Source: Chloroflexota bacterium (GTDB lineage Bacteria; Chloroflexota; Limnocylindria; Limnocylindrales; CSP1-4). From it: a stretch of DNA of 64,000 bases. This document shows, one piece after another, positions 48,869-59,471 of the stretch. Each line of letters opens with the position of its first letter. The first letter of the stretch is position 1. A program made the translations under genes and the position numbers. The stretch lies in assembly GCA_947475545.1 (NCBI GenBank), contig CANJLL010000006.1, forward strand, positions 62,001 through 126,000, read 5' to 3'. The notes beneath the pieces are model-generated. The model was not told where the DNA came from, ran no database searches, and saw only the letters and a list, made by a program, of their open reading frames with translations.

Positions 48869-51086
48869 CGTCGAATCCGCGGCGTCGGTCTGCCAGGCGT
48901 CCGTCGGCTGCCGGGTCGCCACCTGGTGTGTCGCTGCCGGGCGTGTCGCCACCGGGTGTGCTGCCGCTGGGTGCGCCGCCGCCGGCTCCCGCGGGGCGAT
49001 ACGGGCGGAACGTCCGGCCGGTGCTGCCGATCCGGAGCGCGTCGCGACGATCGGAGGTGCGGCGGGCGGCGTCGCGCCGGCTGGCCATGGGCTCCATCCC
49101 AGGCCTCAACGCCGCCAGCCGCGCGCGCCGGCGGCGGGCCACGACCACCACCACCGCCACCAGGATGCCGGTCGCAAGGACCAGCAGGCCCGCGGAGACG
49201 AGGCGTGCCTGGCCCATCTCGAGCGCCGAAAGCCAGGCCAGCCGGGCATCGGCGGCGGCGGCCTCGGCGTCTGCGAGACGCCCCTCGGCGAACGCCGTAC
49301 GCGCGGCGGCAAAGTCCGCATCCGGCTCGACGCCCAGGAGGCCAGCCCAGCGCACCGGGTCCAGTTGCCATGGGCGGCTGTTGAGAGCGGCCGCGTAGGC
49401 GGCGATCGTGGTCCGCTCCGAGGCCGCCTCCAGGAGTGCTGCGGCCAGCAAGCCATCGCGCTCGAAGAGGGTCCGCAGCGTCTCCGGCGGCGTGAGTCCC
49501 TGTCCCTCGGCGTCCGCCTCGATGTCCGAGCGCTGCGCGAGGACCGCGCGCGCCAGCTCCATCTGCTCCTCGGCCGATGTGAACTGCCACGCGCGAAGGG
49601 CGTCGCGAATGGTCCGCGGGAGCCGCCACGCACCCGCCGACTGGAGCAGCGCCGCGTAGTCCGCCCGCGCCGCCGTCCGTGCCTCCAGGAGCGGGAGATC
49701 CTCGGGCCGGGCTACGAATGCTGTCCAGAGGTCCCCGTACGACGGCCCGTCCGCCTCGAGGAGGTCCAGGAGGCCGCGCCAATCGGGCGCCGTGTCGACC
49801 AGCTCGGGTGCGCCGCTGGGAGGCTGATAGGCGCCGATCCCCCGGGCGGCCGCCGCCCAGGTCCGTTGCAGCCCGGGGTCGCCGGCGCGGGCCGCGATCG
49901 CGCGCGCAAGGTCGAGCGATGCGGCGTACCCGTACTCCTCGCTGTCTACGGGGGTCTCCCCTGGCGCCCCCCAGCCATTGAGCGGGATTGCCTTCGCCTT
50001 GAGGGCGTCGGTCAGCGCCGGGGGCGTGACCTTCTCGCCCAGGGCATCGGCCGCAACCAGCCCATACCACGAGGCAAACGCCTCGTTGGCCCAGCGGTCG
50101 GCCAGCAGGGAGCCGTTGAACCACGCGTGGGCGGCCTCGTGCAGGATCACCAGCGAGCCGGCGTAGTAGGCCACCTCCACCTTGCCCGCGGCGGCGTCGA
50201 ACAGACCCGCGTAGCCCCCGCTGGCGCGGCTGACCGCCTCCTGCACCACGAGGGCACCGGTGCGCGGCCAGGGCAGGCCGATCCGGGTGCCCAGGACCGG
50301 GAATGCCCGCTCGAAGAGGCCGCCGACGCGTTTCGCCCAGTCTGGGTCGTCCGGCCAGGACCGGACCAGGAGCGATGCCGGGACGCCGCCCACATCGACG
50401 GTCAGCGGCGTCTCGGCATAGGCGCCCGGCTTGTCGGCGACCGCGTAGGCGTAGAAGGCCAGGGCGTCGGGCAGGCCCGTGGCGGTCCAGGTCCGCCGGC
50501 CATCGGCCTCCGCCTTGGGCCCCGTCAGCTTGCCGGCATCGAACTGGACCGCGTAGTCGGCCGGGAACGTGACGGCGACACTGCTGCCGGGCGTCTCGCT
50601 CGAGCCATATGCCCAGATCGGAAAGCTGACCAGGGTGGGACTGATCCGGATCGGCCGGGTCGGCGCGCCACCCGGGTCCTTGAGGTCCATGGCCAGCCGG
50701 AACGTGATCGACTTGCCGGCTGCCAGCTGGCTCCCGAAGGCCAGTCGGAGGAGCCAGTACGTAGCCTGCTTGGATTCCACGACCGCGGTGGCCGTCCCAG
50801 TCCCCGCCGTGACCTTGAAATTGGTCATCCCGGGCATGACCGCGATGTACGCGCGATCGAAGTAGAACTGGCGCGTGACGGTGTCCTTGAGCCGATTGGC
50901 AATGGTCAGGTCCACGGTGATCGCCACCCGCGCCTCGTCGGGCTTGACCTCGTACCGGCTGCTGGTGACGACGGTGAGGTCTGGCGTGACGGCCAGCGTC
51001 TCGGGGATCGGGCCGCCGGCCAGCGCGAGCAGCGCCAGGGAGGCCGCCAGGGCGACGAGGGCGATCCCCCGGAACCGCCGGCTCAT
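48834..51086 (-). CDS. Membrane-anchored M1-like zinc metallopeptidase
   Basis: 750 residues. Signal or anchor helix at about 8-32, an extracellular beta-rich region, then HEAAH (316-320) and the NEAF glutamate (Glu335). Only 14 residues separate HEAAH from that Glu, versus 18 in canonical M1 enzymes, so this is a compact gluzincin variant. A helical region follows, then a C-terminal membrane helix (about 645-668) and an Arg-rich, Gly/Pro-rich cytoplasmic tail. Active domain outside, tail inside. It overlaps the YbjN-like gene by 4 nt. Confidence 0.85.
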   Translation of the reverse strand: MSRRFRGIALVALAASLALLALAGGPIPETLAVTPDLTVVTSSRYEVKPDEARVAITVDLTIANRLKDTVTRQFYFDRAYIAVMPGMTNFKVTAGTGTATAVVESKQATYWLLRLAFGSQLAAGKSITFRLAMDLKDPGGAPTRPIRISPTLVSFPIWAYGSSETPGSSVAVTFPADYAVQFDAGKLTGPKAEADGRRTWTATGLPDALAFYAYAVADKPGAYAETPLTVDVGGVPASLLVRSWPDDPDWAKRVGGLFERAFPVLGTRIGLPWPRTGALVVQEAVSRASGGYAGLFDAAAGKVEVAYYAGSLVILHEAAHAWFNGSLLADRWANEAFASWYGLVAADALGEKVTPPALTDALKAKAIPLNGWGAPGETPVDSEEYGYAASLDLARAIAARAGDPGLQRTWAAAARGIGAYQPPSGAPELVDTAPDWRGLLDLLEADGPSYGDLWTAFVARPEDLPLLEARTAARADYAALLQSAGAWRLPRTIRDALRAWQFTSAEEQMELARAVLAQRSDIEADAEGQGLTPPETLRTLFERDGLLAAALLEAASERTTIAAYAAALNSRPWQLDPVRWAGLLGVEPDADFAAARTAFAEGRLADAEAAAADARLAWLSALEMGQARLVSAGLLVLATGILVAVVVVVARRRRARLAALRPGMEPMASRRDAARRTSDRRDALRIGSTGRTFRPYRPAGAGGGAPSGSTPGGDTPGSDTPGGDPAADGRLADRRRGFDDDQVDGAGPAT

Positions 51087-51619
51087 GTCCCGAACAGCTC
51101 CGGCAGCCTTGCCGCCCAGCGGTCGATGAGCTGCGGGTTCCGTCCCGTCCGGTCGGCATAGCCCGCCGGGAGCCGCCCGCCGATCCAGAGCCAGCCCGCC
51201 GTCTCCTCCAGGAGTCGGTCGGCGATCCCCACGATCCGGCAGAGGGCCAGCCCGAGCTCCGCCGCGTCCAGGTGTCCCGCCGCAATCTCCACCGACAGGA
51301 TGGGACGACCGTCCTCCGCGACCGCGAACTTGGCGAACGGGTAGTCGTCGTTCCACGCCAGGAGTGTCCGGTAGGCCTTGCGCAGGCTGTCGCCGAGGGG
51401 CGGCGCCAGGTGCCCCCAGCAGATCAGCCCCAGGGCGGGATCCAGGATCAGCGTCGTGCGCAGGTCAAAGCGCCGACGGCCGTCCAGGTCCAGGTCCCAC
51501 GCGGTGATCCCGTCGCGCTCAGTGCGCTGCTGCGGCGCCAGGCCAAGATCGGCGAGCCAGCGCTCCAGGTCGGCGGCGACGGCGGCGGCCCCGGGTTCGA
51601 CCACAGGTTGGGAGGACAT
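51083..51619 (-). CDS. YbjN-like (type III secretion chaperone-fold) protein
   Basis: 178 residues, soluble. The pattern of a central strand region (RRFDLRTTLILDPALGLICWGHLAPP), WNDDYPFAKFAV and a helical C-terminus resembles YbjN/T3SS-chaperone-like proteins, although similarity is judged by eye. It is the first gene of a three-gene unit with the zinc peptidase and the TPR protein. Confidence 0.7.
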   Translation of the reverse strand: MSSQPVVEPGAAAVAADLERWLADLGLAPQQRTERDGITAWDLDLDGRRRFDLRTTLILDPALGLICWGHLAPPLGDSLRKAYRTLLAWNDDYPFAKFAVAEDGRPILSVEIAAGHLDAAELGLALCRIVGIADRLLEETAGWLWIGGRLPAGYADRTGRNPQLIDRWAARLPELFGT

Positions 51620-51670
51620 GGGCGCGAGTCTAGCCCACCGCCGGATGGCTGCCGCGGAGCGCCGGGGCCA

Positions 51671-51698
51671 GGGGCGACGCCGGCCGCGCGGTCGCCCC
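51671..51698 (-). terminator. Hairpin downstream of glgC
   Basis: Arms GGGGCGAC (51671-51678) and GTCGCCCC (51691-51698) with a 12-nt GC-rich loop, 50 nt after the glgC stop. There is no T-tract in the minus direction. It lies in the 128-nt gap ahead of the YbjN-like gene. Confidence 0.35.
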
Positions 51699-51747
51699 GG
51701 CTGGGCGGTGGTTTCTGGGCTGGGTCAGCGGCCGCAGGCGATGCGGG

Positions 51748-53100
51748 TCAGGACCCCGCGCCCGTGCTGCCGGTGGCCATGTCGGGATCCACCGCCCTGC
51801 GCGTGCGCCCGCCGCGGATCGCCAAGCGGTCGGCCAGGGGCCGGTCGCCGCCGTGGAGCACGGAGGTGCCCGTCCTGACCACGCGCGAGACGAAGTCCGA
51901 GATCCGCACTTCGCCGGCAATCTTGACGTTGCGTCCGATCCGCGTCCCGCGCGGGATCACCGCCTGCTTGCCGACCACCGTGATGCCGGTGTTGAGCCGG
52001 CCGGGCTCGTCCACGTTGGGCGTCTTGTTGTCGGGGCCCTCGCCAACGATGGCGCCGTGACCCACCACCACCTCCTTGTCCAGGATGGCGTGGTCCACGA
52101 CGGCACCCGCGCGGATGACGCTGTCGAACATGACAATGGAGTCGCGCACGATCGCGCCGACGTCCACCCGGACACCCGGCGACAGGACCGAGTTGACGAC
52201 CGTGCCCGCAATCACGCAGCCGTGGCTGATCAGGCTCCGGTGGATCTGGGCCGTGGCTTCCACCTTGGCGGGCGCCCGCTCCTCCGACCGGGTGTGGATC
52301 AGCCACTCCTTGTCGTACAGGTCCAGCTCGGGGTGGTCGGCGAGGAGCGCCATGTTGGCTTGCCAGTAGGACTGGACGGTCCCAACGTCCTGCCAGTAGC
52401 CCTCGAAGTCATAGCCGAACACACGGGCGCCGCCGGCCAGCATGGCCGGGATCACATTGGCGCCGAAGTCGGTCCGCTCGTCGCTGAGCCAGCGCCGGAG
52501 GGCACGCTTGGAGAAGACATAGACACCCATCGAGGCCAAGTCGCTCTTTGGGTGGGTGGGCTTCTCCTGCCATTCCACGACGCGGTGACTGTCGTCGAGG
52601 CTCAGGATCCCCATGCGGCTCGCGTCGGCCAGCGGCACGCGCCGGACGGCGATGGTCACGTCGGCCCGGTGCCGCCGATGGAAGGCCACGAAGGGCTGGT
52701 AGTCCATCTTGTAGACGTGGTCACCGGCCAGCACCACCACCGTGTCGGCGGGGTGCATCTCGATCACGTTGAGGTTCTGCAGCACGGCATCCGCCGTCCC
52801 GCGATACCACTCTGCCACGCCGCCACGACTGACATACGGCTGGAGGAGCTTGACCCCGCCGCGGTTGCGGTCCAGGTCCCACGGCCGACCCAGGCCGATG
52901 TGGTCGTTGAGGGAGCGCGGGTTGTACTGCGTCAGGACGAGGACGTCGTCGATCTCCGAGTTCACGCAGTTCGACAGAGTGAAGTCGATGATCCGGTACT
53001 TGCCGCCAAACGGGACCGCGGGCTTGGCACGGACCGACGACAGGATCGACAGCCGTTCGCCCTCGCCGCCGGCGAGGATTACCGCCATGGTCCGCTTCAC
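51748..53100 (-). CDS. glgC: Glucose-1-phosphate adenylyltransferase (GlgC)
   Basis: 450 residues from a GTG with GGGGAG 6-8 nt upstream; the frame extends to 53154. The N-terminus ([29 protein letters not shown], here split as LAGGEGERL and KPAVPFGGK) is the nucleotidyltransferase loop, then [19 protein letters not shown] and a left-handed beta-helix C-terminal domain. It makes ADP-glucose for glycogen. No glgA/glgB lies nearby. It carries about 30 extra basic C-terminal residues. Confidence 0.95.
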   Translation of the reverse strand: MKRTMAVILAGGEGERLSILSSVRAKPAVPFGGKYRIIDFTLSNCVNSEIDDVLVLTQYNPRSLNDHIGLGRPWDLDRNRGGVKLLQPYVSRGGVAEWYRGTADAVLQNLNVIEMHPADTVVVLAGDHVYKMDYQPFVAFHRRHRADVTIAVRRVPLADASRMGILSLDDSHRVVEWQEKPTHPKSDLASMGVYVFSKRALRRWLSDERTDFGANVIPAMLAGGARVFGYDFEGYWQDVGTVQSYWQANMALLADHPELDLYDKEWLIHTRSEERAPAKVEATAQIHRSLISHGCVIAGTVVNSVLSPGVRVDVGAIVRDSIVMFDSVIRAGAVVDHAILDKEVVVGHGAIVGEGPDNKTPNVDEPGRLNTGITVVGKQAVIPRGTRIGRNVKIAGEVRISDFVSRVVRTGTSVLHGGDRPLADRLAIRGGRTRRAVDPDMATGSTGAGS

Positions 53101-53187
53101 CGGTAGCTCCCCAGGATCATGGGTTGGACTGGTCCATGGAGTCGATCCTAGCACCCCGACCGGGGCATCCCGGGGGCCGGACGGCCC

Positions 53188-54573
53188 CTACAGGAACAAC
53201 CTTGGGTTAACGAACTCGCTCTCCAGCTCCACCATCCAGTGGAGGTGCGGTCCCGTCGTCCGACCGGTCATCCCCTCGTAGGCGATGACCTGGCCGGCCT
53301 GGACGACCTGGCCGACACTCACGGCCGGCGGGTGCGCGGCGTTGTCGATGTGGGCGTACCAGGTCCGCAGTGCCACCGAGTGGGCGATGATCACGATCCA
53401 TGCCTTGGGATTGCTGTCATACGGGTTGGCGCCGACGAAGACGACGGTCCCGGGACCCGCCGCACGGATGGGCGTGTACATCGGGGCGGCGATATCGATG
53501 CCGTTGTGCCAGTGGGAGCAACTCCCCTTGGGCGGCTCCCAGACCAAGCCGGTGCAGCCGTACTCCTGCGTGATGCTGCCCGGCATGGGCCAAACCAGGC
53601 TCCCGTTGTAGATGGACGGGATGTTCCCCTGGCGGGCCATGTCCGCGATGATCTGGTTGATGCGCTGCTGGAGGGATCGCTCGGCGGCCGCCTGGTCCGC
53701 GAGGACCCTGTCGGCCTGCGCCTTGGTGTAGGCCAGCTTGGCGTAGGTGGCGGTCTGCTCGTTCAGGAGGCGCCTGGTCTCCGCCTCGAGCGCCTCAAGC
53801 TGAGCCCGGGCGTCCGTGAGGCCGGCGAGCTGGCTGTCCAGGCTGGCCTTCTGGTCCACCGTCTGGCGGCGCAGGAGATCCGTCTGTTCGCGGGTGTAGA
53901 CCACGGTGGCGTGGACCTCGGCGAGGACGGCCTGATCGGCCGCGGTCTGCTGGGCCAGCGCCCGGTCCTGGGCTGCGATATCCAGGTAGTAGCTGGCCTG
54001 GGACAGGATGTCCGTGAAGGAGTCAGACGAGAGGACCACCTCCAGGAGCGACACGCGGTCCTGGTCATAGGCGTTCCGGATGCGCGCCGCCAGCTGCGCC
54101 TTCCGGGCATCCAGCTGCTCGGTCTTGAGCGCCTCCTGGGCCCGCACCTGGATCAGCCTGCCGTCGAGATCCCTGAGGGTGGCGACCAGCTCGTCGTAGC
54201 GAGCCGATACCTGGTCGATCTGGGCGGACATGGCCGCGACCTGGGTGCGCATGGCCGCGAGGTCGGCGTTGACACCGGCGAGGGAGGCCCTGGTGGCTGT
54301 GATCTGCCCATTGAGGCTCGACTGCTGCACGGCGAGTGCCGCGACCTTCGCCTTCTGATCGGCGATCTGGCGCTGGATGGCCTGCTGCTGCCCCTGGGCG
54401 TCGCTCAGGGCGTCGGCGCTGGCGGTCCGCGGGGGGCCAAGGGCCAGCCCGCCGACGAGGACGGGGATGGCCAGGACCAATGCGACGAAGCGGCCAAGGA
54501 CGCGCCTCCGCTGGCGCAGCGGCGGGCGCACCAATCCGCCGGGGAGCAGGGCGTGGGGCTGGCGAGCGGACAT
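53188..54573 (-). CDS. M23 peptidoglycan endopeptidase with coiled coil (EnvC-like)
   Basis: 461 residues. Signal/anchor helix at about 27-50, then a long coiled coil (about 55-310) rich in Ala, Gln, Asp and Leu, then a LytM/M23 domain. The zinc-ligand patterns are HNGID (H-x3-D) and HLHW (H-x-H). This is the layout of EnvC/NlpD-type or sporulation-type cell-wall hydrolases exported to the envelope. An extra Cys pair (YGCTG, GSCSH) near the active site may form a disulfide. Confidence 0.92.
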   Translation of the reverse strand: MSARQPHALLPGGLVRPPLRQRRRVLGRFVALVLAIPVLVGGLALGPPRTASADALSDAQGQQQAIQRQIADQKAKVAALAVQQSSLNGQITATRASLAGVNADLAAMRTQVAAMSAQIDQVSARYDELVATLRDLDGRLIQVRAQEALKTEQLDARKAQLAARIRNAYDQDRVSLLEVVLSSDSFTDILSQASYYLDIAAQDRALAQQTAADQAVLAEVHATVVYTREQTDLLRRQTVDQKASLDSQLAGLTDARAQLEALEAETRRLLNEQTATYAKLAYTKAQADRVLADQAAAERSLQQRINQIIADMARQGNIPSIYNGSLVWPMPGSITQEYGCTGLVWEPPKGSCSHWHNGIDIAAPMYTPIRAAGPGTVVFVGANPYDSNPKAWIVIIAHSVALRTWYAHIDNAAHPPAVSVGQVVQAGQVIAYEGMTGRTTGPHLHWMVELESEFVNPRLFL

Positions 54574-54741
54574 CAGCGTGGCGTCGTCATCGTGCAGGCA
54601 AACTCCAGTCGCGGTCAGGTGCGCGGTTGGCTACGCCCGCCGGTGGGTATCGCCGTCCCAGCGCGGGCACTGCCCCAGGACGACGCCGGCTTGTCGGGTA
54701 TTCTACTCTCGGCTGTGTCAATCCTGTCTCGCCCGGCCCAA

Positions 54742-55515
54742 TCAGATCGAGATCAGCGCCGCCCACAGCGTCCCGATGATCAGGAACGGCCCGTAGGGGA
54801 TGTACGAGCGCCGGCTGATCACCCTGGCGGCCAGCAGCACCACAACCACCAGGCCGCTGAGCAGGACGGCCAGCATGATGCCCTCGAACGTCCGCACAAG
54901 GCCCAGGATGAGGCCCACGCTGACGAGCAGCTTCAGGTCGCCCACCCCGATCGCCCCGGGCCCAAACGGGATCGACAGGGCCAGGAAGATCGCGGGAAAC
55001 ACCAGGGCCGTGATCACGGGCCAGAGCATCCCGTTGAGGATGAACGGGTTGAGCCCGCCGAGGCCGACGACCAGGGCGATCGGGATCAGGGGCAGCGTCA
55101 GGACGTCGGGCAACAGCCGCTGGTCGAGGTCCGTGGCGAGGAGCAACGTGAGGACCACCACCCAGGCGCCAAACAGGGCCTGCTGGGTGATGCCCTCGAA
55201 GCGCACCGGGACCAGGGCCAGGCTGACGCCCCCGACGACGGCGACCACCAGGGTGCGCCAGTCGGGGCGACGGATGGTCGGCGAGTCGCCCGGGGCGGGC
55301 ACCGCAGGAGCCGAGACCGGCGCGGCGGGGTCGGCACGGTCGGCGCCGCCGGCGGCGTGTGCGGCCGTCGCGGCGCTGTCAGCTTCGAGTGCGCCGTCCG
55401 ATTCGGGGCCATCGGGCCCGCCCGGGAGGTGCTCCGGCCAACGGGCGGCGATGCGATCCGCCGCCACGCCCCAGGCCAGGCCCAGCAGGCCGAGGACGAT
55501 CGAGAGTGGCGTCAT
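54742..55515 (-). CDS. Prepilin peptidase, A24 family, lacking the methylase Cys motif
   Basis: 257 residues, several helices. Catalytic aspartates are in ATDLDQRLLPD and GVGDLKLL (GxGD). The N-terminal zinc/Cys methyltransferase region of PilD is absent; in its place a short helix (LAWGVAADRIAARWPEH) and an Ala/Pro/Gly-rich acidic linker occur. It cleaves type IV pilin-like precursors. The ATG overlaps pepA by 4 nt. No pilus structural gene is in the window. Confidence 0.88.
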   Translation of the reverse strand: MTPLSIVLGLLGLAWGVAADRIAARWPEHLPGGPDGPESDGALEADSAATAAHAAGGADRADPAAPVSAPAVPAPGDSPTIRRPDWRTLVVAVVGGVSLALVPVRFEGITQQALFGAWVVVLTLLLATDLDQRLLPDVLTLPLIPIALVVGLGGLNPFILNGMLWPVITALVFPAIFLALSIPFGPGAIGVGDLKLLVSVGLILGLVRTFEGIMLAVLLSGLVVVVLLAARVISRRSYIPYGPFLIIGTLWAALISI

Positions 55516-57143
55516 CGGCTGGCGGCGCCGGCCAGCGCCAGCTCGACCAGCGTGGCGTGGGTGACCCCTGTCGCGCCCTTCGGGCCCCAGGCGGCGGCGG
55601 AGCGCAGGTAGGCCGTGCCGGCAATGTCCAGGTGCACCCAGGGCCGGGTGACGAACTCACGCAGGAAGAGCGCCGCGTGGATGGCCCCGCCCTCGGGCTG
55701 CGACGGGCTGTTGAGCAGGTCCGCGTACGGGCTGTTCAGGTCCGCCCGCAGCTCCTCCACCAGCGGCAGCGGCCAGAACCGCTCTCCCGCTGCCCGGCCC
55801 GCCGCGGCCAGCGCGGCGTTGAAGGCGTCGTCGGTGCCAAACGTGGGCGTGTCAAACGAGCCCAGCGCCCGGTGGGCCGCTCCCGTCAGCGTCGCCACGT
55901 CCAGGAGGTGCGTCGCGCCCAGCCGCTCGGCGTAGACCAGGGCATCGCCCAGGATCAGGCGGCCTTCCGCGTCGGTGTTGGTGATCTCCACGCGCTTCCC
56001 GTTGAGCGCGCTGACCACGTCGCTGGGCCGCGTGGAGTACGGGCCCGGCATGTTCTCCACCGCGGGAGCCACCACCAGGAGCGGCGTCCCCGGGGCCAGC
56101 CGCGAGACGGTGTCGATGGCCGCCAGCACGGTGCAGGCCCCCGTCTTGTCGTGCTTCATGGTCAGCATCCCGGACGACGGCTTGAGGCTGAGGCCGCCCG
56201 TGTCGAAGCAGACGCCCTTGCCCACCAGCGCCAGGTGCCGGCCCAGGGCGTCACGCTGGCCCTCCGCCCCGGAGCGGACCACGATCATCCGCGGCGGGTT
56301 GACGCTCCCCTTGCCGATCGCCATGAACATGCCCATGCCCAGCTGCGTGGCGCGCTCGGGGCTGATCACATCGATCCACAGGCCGTGGCGGGCCGCGATG
56401 GTGGCCGCCTCGTCGGCGAGCACCTCGGGCGTGACGTCGTTGGCGGTGCGGGCGGAGAGACGCCGGACCCAGTTGCTCCCCTCACCGATGATCCGGCCCC
56501 GCTCCGCGGCCCGGGCCAGCGCGGCGACGTCCGCATCCGCCGGGGCGACCAGCACCAGCTCGTCGAGCACGGGTGGCGCCGTCTTGACGTGCTCCCGGTA
56601 GATGGTCGCTGGGTCGAACCCGCCCAACTCGGTGCCCCGGGTCGCCAGCTCGGCCGCGGCGGCGAGCCCGCCCGGGAGGTACGCGGCGATGGGCTCCAGC
56701 CAGAGTGCCACGGTCCGGACGGTCCGGCCAGCCAGCTTCCGGCGCGCGGCGGCGGCCAGGTGGAGGACCCCCTCGGCGGTCAGCTTCTGCGGGTCGCCCG
56801 CGCCGGCCAGGAGGATCCGTCCGGCCCCTGCGCCCGCCCCGGAGATCGCGCCGTCCGAGCCGTCGCGGGCTCCGGTGCCACCGGCCACCCCGCCTCCGGC
56901 GGTCATCGTGAGCGCGTTGCGCTTCCCCGTCAGTTCCCCAAACGCCGCCAGCGCGCGCAGCTCACCGCCCAGGCGCCGGTCCAGTTCGCCCAGGACGCCA
57001 TCGATGTGGGGGCCGGTCGAGGCGTCGTCGCCGTCCTCCCCGGTGGTGGCGCCCGACGCATCACGCCGTCCGGCGAAGACGGGCACGACGAGGACGTCCG
57101 CGCGCGCCTCCCAGGGCTGCCCGACCACGATCCGAACCTGCAC
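55512..57143 (-). CDS. pepA: Leucyl aminopeptidase (PepA, M17)
   Basis: 543 residues from a GTG with AGGAGG 9 nt upstream; the frame extends to 57365. Metal-binding motifs GKGVCFDTGGLSLKP and NTDAEGRLILGDAL are the M17 signature. The N-terminal domain has a Gly/Ala/Ser-rich insert (about 115-140), not usual for the family. It releases N-terminal amino acids from peptides. Between the upstream unknown and the prepilin peptidase, both overlapping or close. Confidence 0.95.
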   Translation of the reverse strand: MQVRIVVGQPWEARADVLVVPVFAGRRDASGATTGEDGDDASTGPHIDGVLGELDRRLGGELRALAAFGELTGKRNALTMTAGGGVAGGTGARDGSDGAISGAGAGAGRILLAGAGDPQKLTAEGVLHLAAAARRKLAGRTVRTVALWLEPIAAYLPGGLAAAAELATRGTELGGFDPATIYREHVKTAPPVLDELVLVAPADADVAALARAAERGRIIGEGSNWVRRLSARTANDVTPEVLADEAATIAARHGLWIDVISPERATQLGMGMFMAIGKGSVNPPRMIVVRSGAEGQRDALGRHLALVGKGVCFDTGGLSLKPSSGMLTMKHDKTGACTVLAAIDTVSRLAPGTPLLVVAPAVENMPGPYSTRPSDVVSALNGKRVEITNTDAEGRLILGDALVYAERLGATHLLDVATLTGAAHRALGSFDTPTFGTDDAFNAALAAAGRAAGERFWPLPLVEELRADLNSPYADLLNSPSQPEGGAIHAALFLREFVTRPWVHLDIAGTAYLRSAAAWGPKGATGVTHATLVELALAGAASR

Positions 57144-57156
57144 GCCTGGTTGCCTC

Positions 57157-58239
57157 CTACGAGTCGGGCATCGACTCCAGGGAATGGGCCAGCTGTTGGC
57201 CCGCCTGGTCGATGGCGATGACGGCCTGGTTGAGGCCGCCCTGCGAGATCTCGGCCATGATGACCACGAGGCTCCGCGAGTCCGGCGGGAGCCGCGCCTT
57301 GGCGGCCTCCTGGGCCGCGAACGCCGCCGAGACCTCCTGGGTGACCTTGCCGCGCGAAGCCACAAACGCCTTGTAGAGCGCGTCGAGGGCGTTGTCGTAG
57401 ACGGTGTTGAGGGCGACCCACTGGTCCAGCGTCGAGACGTTGGTGGTGTTTGCCAGCTGAGTCCGAAGGGTGGAGGCCTGGGCCAGGGTCGATCTCGCCT
57501 CGGCGATGGTGATCACCGCATCGGCGTAGGCCTGGGCCACGCCCTGGGTCGCCGCCCTGGCCATGGTCGCGTCGTGATCCGCGAGGACCGTCATCAGCCG
57601 GGCCGCCGTGGTTGAGCCAGTGACCAGGCGCGACCAGGCCGACTCGATCCCCTCGGTGGCGCCCAGCGCCTGGAGGGCCACCTTGTGGCGGGCCAGCTGG
57701 AGCGGCGAGACCCGGAGCGCCGGGTTCTGCCCGGAGACGGGCAGGGCCTCGAGGCGCCCCCGCATGGCCAGCGCCTGCTCCACGATCACGGCTTCCAGAG
57801 CACTGCCGCCCGCGATGCTTTCGCCCAGCGACGTGGCGTTCCGGGTGGTGAGGGCCGTGAGGACGTGGCGGCCCGAATCGGTCAGCTGATCGACCTGGAT
57901 CGAGAGCGCACTCAGGTCCTTGGCGGCGTCATCGAGGGCGGGCGTGATCCGCCGGTCGGTGTCCCACGTCAGCTCCACGCGACCCGCGGTCCCGGGCGGA
58001 TGGTCCATCCCGCCGAGGAGGCCGGCGGCGCCCGCGGCGATCAGCAGGACGGCCACGAACCAGACGACGGGGAGGACAAACCTGTCGACGAAGCCGGGCG
58101 GGTCCGCAGATCCGTCGTCGGCCTCGGAATCGTCCACGTCGGAGGCGTCGTCCAGCGGATCCGGATCGTCATCCGCGGCGGGCGCGAACGGGCCCCTGGG
58201 GCGGGCGGGGTTCGTGGCGGTGCTCCTCGCCGCGGCCAC
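57157..58239 (-). CDS. Membrane-anchored hypothetical protein
   Basis: 360 residues from a GTG. A 50-residue acidic cytoplasmic N-terminus is followed by one membrane helix (about 52-76), then a long helical extracytoplasmic region rich in Ala, Thr and Gln. No known family, no Cys pairs. It is 13 nt upstream of pepA, whose SD overlaps its stop codon region, so the two are cotranscribed. Confidence 0.75.
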   Translation of the reverse strand: MAAARSTATNPARPRGPFAPAADDDPDPLDDASDVDDSEADDGSADPPGFVDRFVLPVVWFVAVLLIAAGAAGLLGGMDHPPGTAGRVELTWDTDRRITPALDDAAKDLSALSIQVDQLTDSGRHVLTALTTRNATSLGESIAGGSALEAVIVEQALAMRGRLEALPVSGQNPALRVSPLQLARHKVALQALGATEGIESAWSRLVTGSTTAARLMTVLADHDATMARAATQGVAQAYADAVITIAEARSTLAQASTLRTQLANTTNVSTLDQWVALNTVYDNALDALYKAFVASRGKVTQEVSAAFAAQEAAKARLPPDSRSLVVIMAEISQGGLNQAVIAIDQAGQQLAHSLESMPDS

Positions 58240-58302
58240 GCCGGCTGGCTCGCGCTGACTGGGGATTCGTGCGCCGGGCGATCCTCATCGTAGCATCCGG
58301 TC

Positions 58303-59466
58303 ATGAGCACTCCCCGGGCCCGACGGGACACCCCCGTGGCACCGAACGCCGCGAGTGCCGCGGCGGCTTGGGACATGGACGACGATGGCCTTGTGGCCAC
58401 CGAGGGCGATACCGGCCTCGTCGGCCGGATCGCGTCCATGCCCAAGGCAGAGCTCCACCTCCACCTCGACGGCTCCGTCACCGTGGAGCGGGCGGTCTGG
58501 CTGGCCCGGACCCGGGGCGTGGACGCGCCCGCGACGGCAGCGGGCATGGCGGCCGTCCTGGTGGCGCCCAGCATCGGCACGGACCAGGCCACGCTTCTGC
58601 GCGCGTTCGACCTGCCCATCGCCCTGCTCCAGGACGCGGAGGCGCTGGAGCTGGTGACGGCGGACCTGATTGCGGCGAAGGCCGCGGACGGCGTGCGCTA
58701 CGTGGAGGTCCGCTGGGGACCGCTCCTCCACGTGCGACGGGGCCTCTCCCTGGCAGACGGCATCGCGGCGGTGTGTGCGGGCGCGGACCGCGGCATGGCG
58801 GCCGCCGCGGCGGCCGGGAACCCCATCGAGGCCAGGCTCATCTGCACGGCCCTCCGCTCCCACGAGCCGGGCGCAAACGTGATCCTCGCCGAGTCCGCCT
58901 CCCGGTTCCGCGACCGCGGGCTGACCGGGTGGGACCTGGCGGGCCCCGAGGCCACCTACCCGGACCCGCTCCTGCACGCTCGAGCGTTCGCGGCGGCGCG
59001 GGCGGGCGGGCTCCGCATCACGCTGCACGCCGGGGAATGGGGCGGCGCAGCACAGGTGCGGCGGGCGCTGGCGCTCGATCCGGAGCGGATCGCCCACGGA
59101 CCCGGCGCGGCCGACGACCCGGGGCTCACGGCGGAGCTGATCGCGCGGGGCGTCTGCCTGGACCTGTGCCCCACCTCAAACGTGCAGGCCGGGATCACGC
59201 GCACGCTAGCCGACCACCCGCTGGCACGGCTGCACCGGGCCGGGGTGCCGGTGACGCTCAGCACGGATGACATGACGGTCTCGAACCTGACGCTGTCGGA
59301 GGAGTACCGGCGGGCGGTCGCCGTCCTGGGGCTGACGCTCAGCGAGCTCTGGGCGATCGACCGGCGGGCGCTGGATGTCGCCTTCGCGGACGACCGCACG
59401 CTCCATCGGCTGCGCGGGGAGTTCGTCCGGTGGGCGGCGGAGTCGGGCGTGGGGGCTTCCGACTAA
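58303..59466 (+). CDS. add: Adenosine deaminase
   Basis: 387 residues. Zinc-ligand motif ELHLHLDGS, then HAGEWGG (substrate/zinc His and catalytic Glu region), LCPTSNVQAG and STDDMTVSN. About 45 extra N-terminal residues precede the usual start; an internal ATG at 58438 lies close to the conserved region. It converts adenosine to inosine, or acts on a related purine. Divergent from the membrane-anchored gene at 57157-58239. Confidence 0.92.
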   Translation: MSTPRARRDTPVAPNAASAAAAWDMDDDGLVATEGDTGLVGRIASMPKAELHLHLDGSVTVERAVWLARTRGVDAPATAAGMAAVLVAPSIGTDQATLLRAFDLPIALLQDAEALELVTADLIAAKAADGVRYVEVRWGPLLHVRRGLSLADGIAAVCAGADRGMAAAAAAGNPIEARLICTALRSHEPGANVILAESASRFRDRGLTGWDLAGPEATYPDPLLHARAFAAARAGGLRITLHAGEWGGAAQVRRALALDPERIAHGPGAADDPGLTAELIARGVCLDLCPTSNVQAGITRTLADHPLARLHRAGVPVTLSTDDMTVSNLTLSEEYRRAVAVLGLTLSELWAIDRRALDVAFADDRTLHRLRGEFVRWAAESGVGASD

Positions 59467-59471
59467 GCCGT

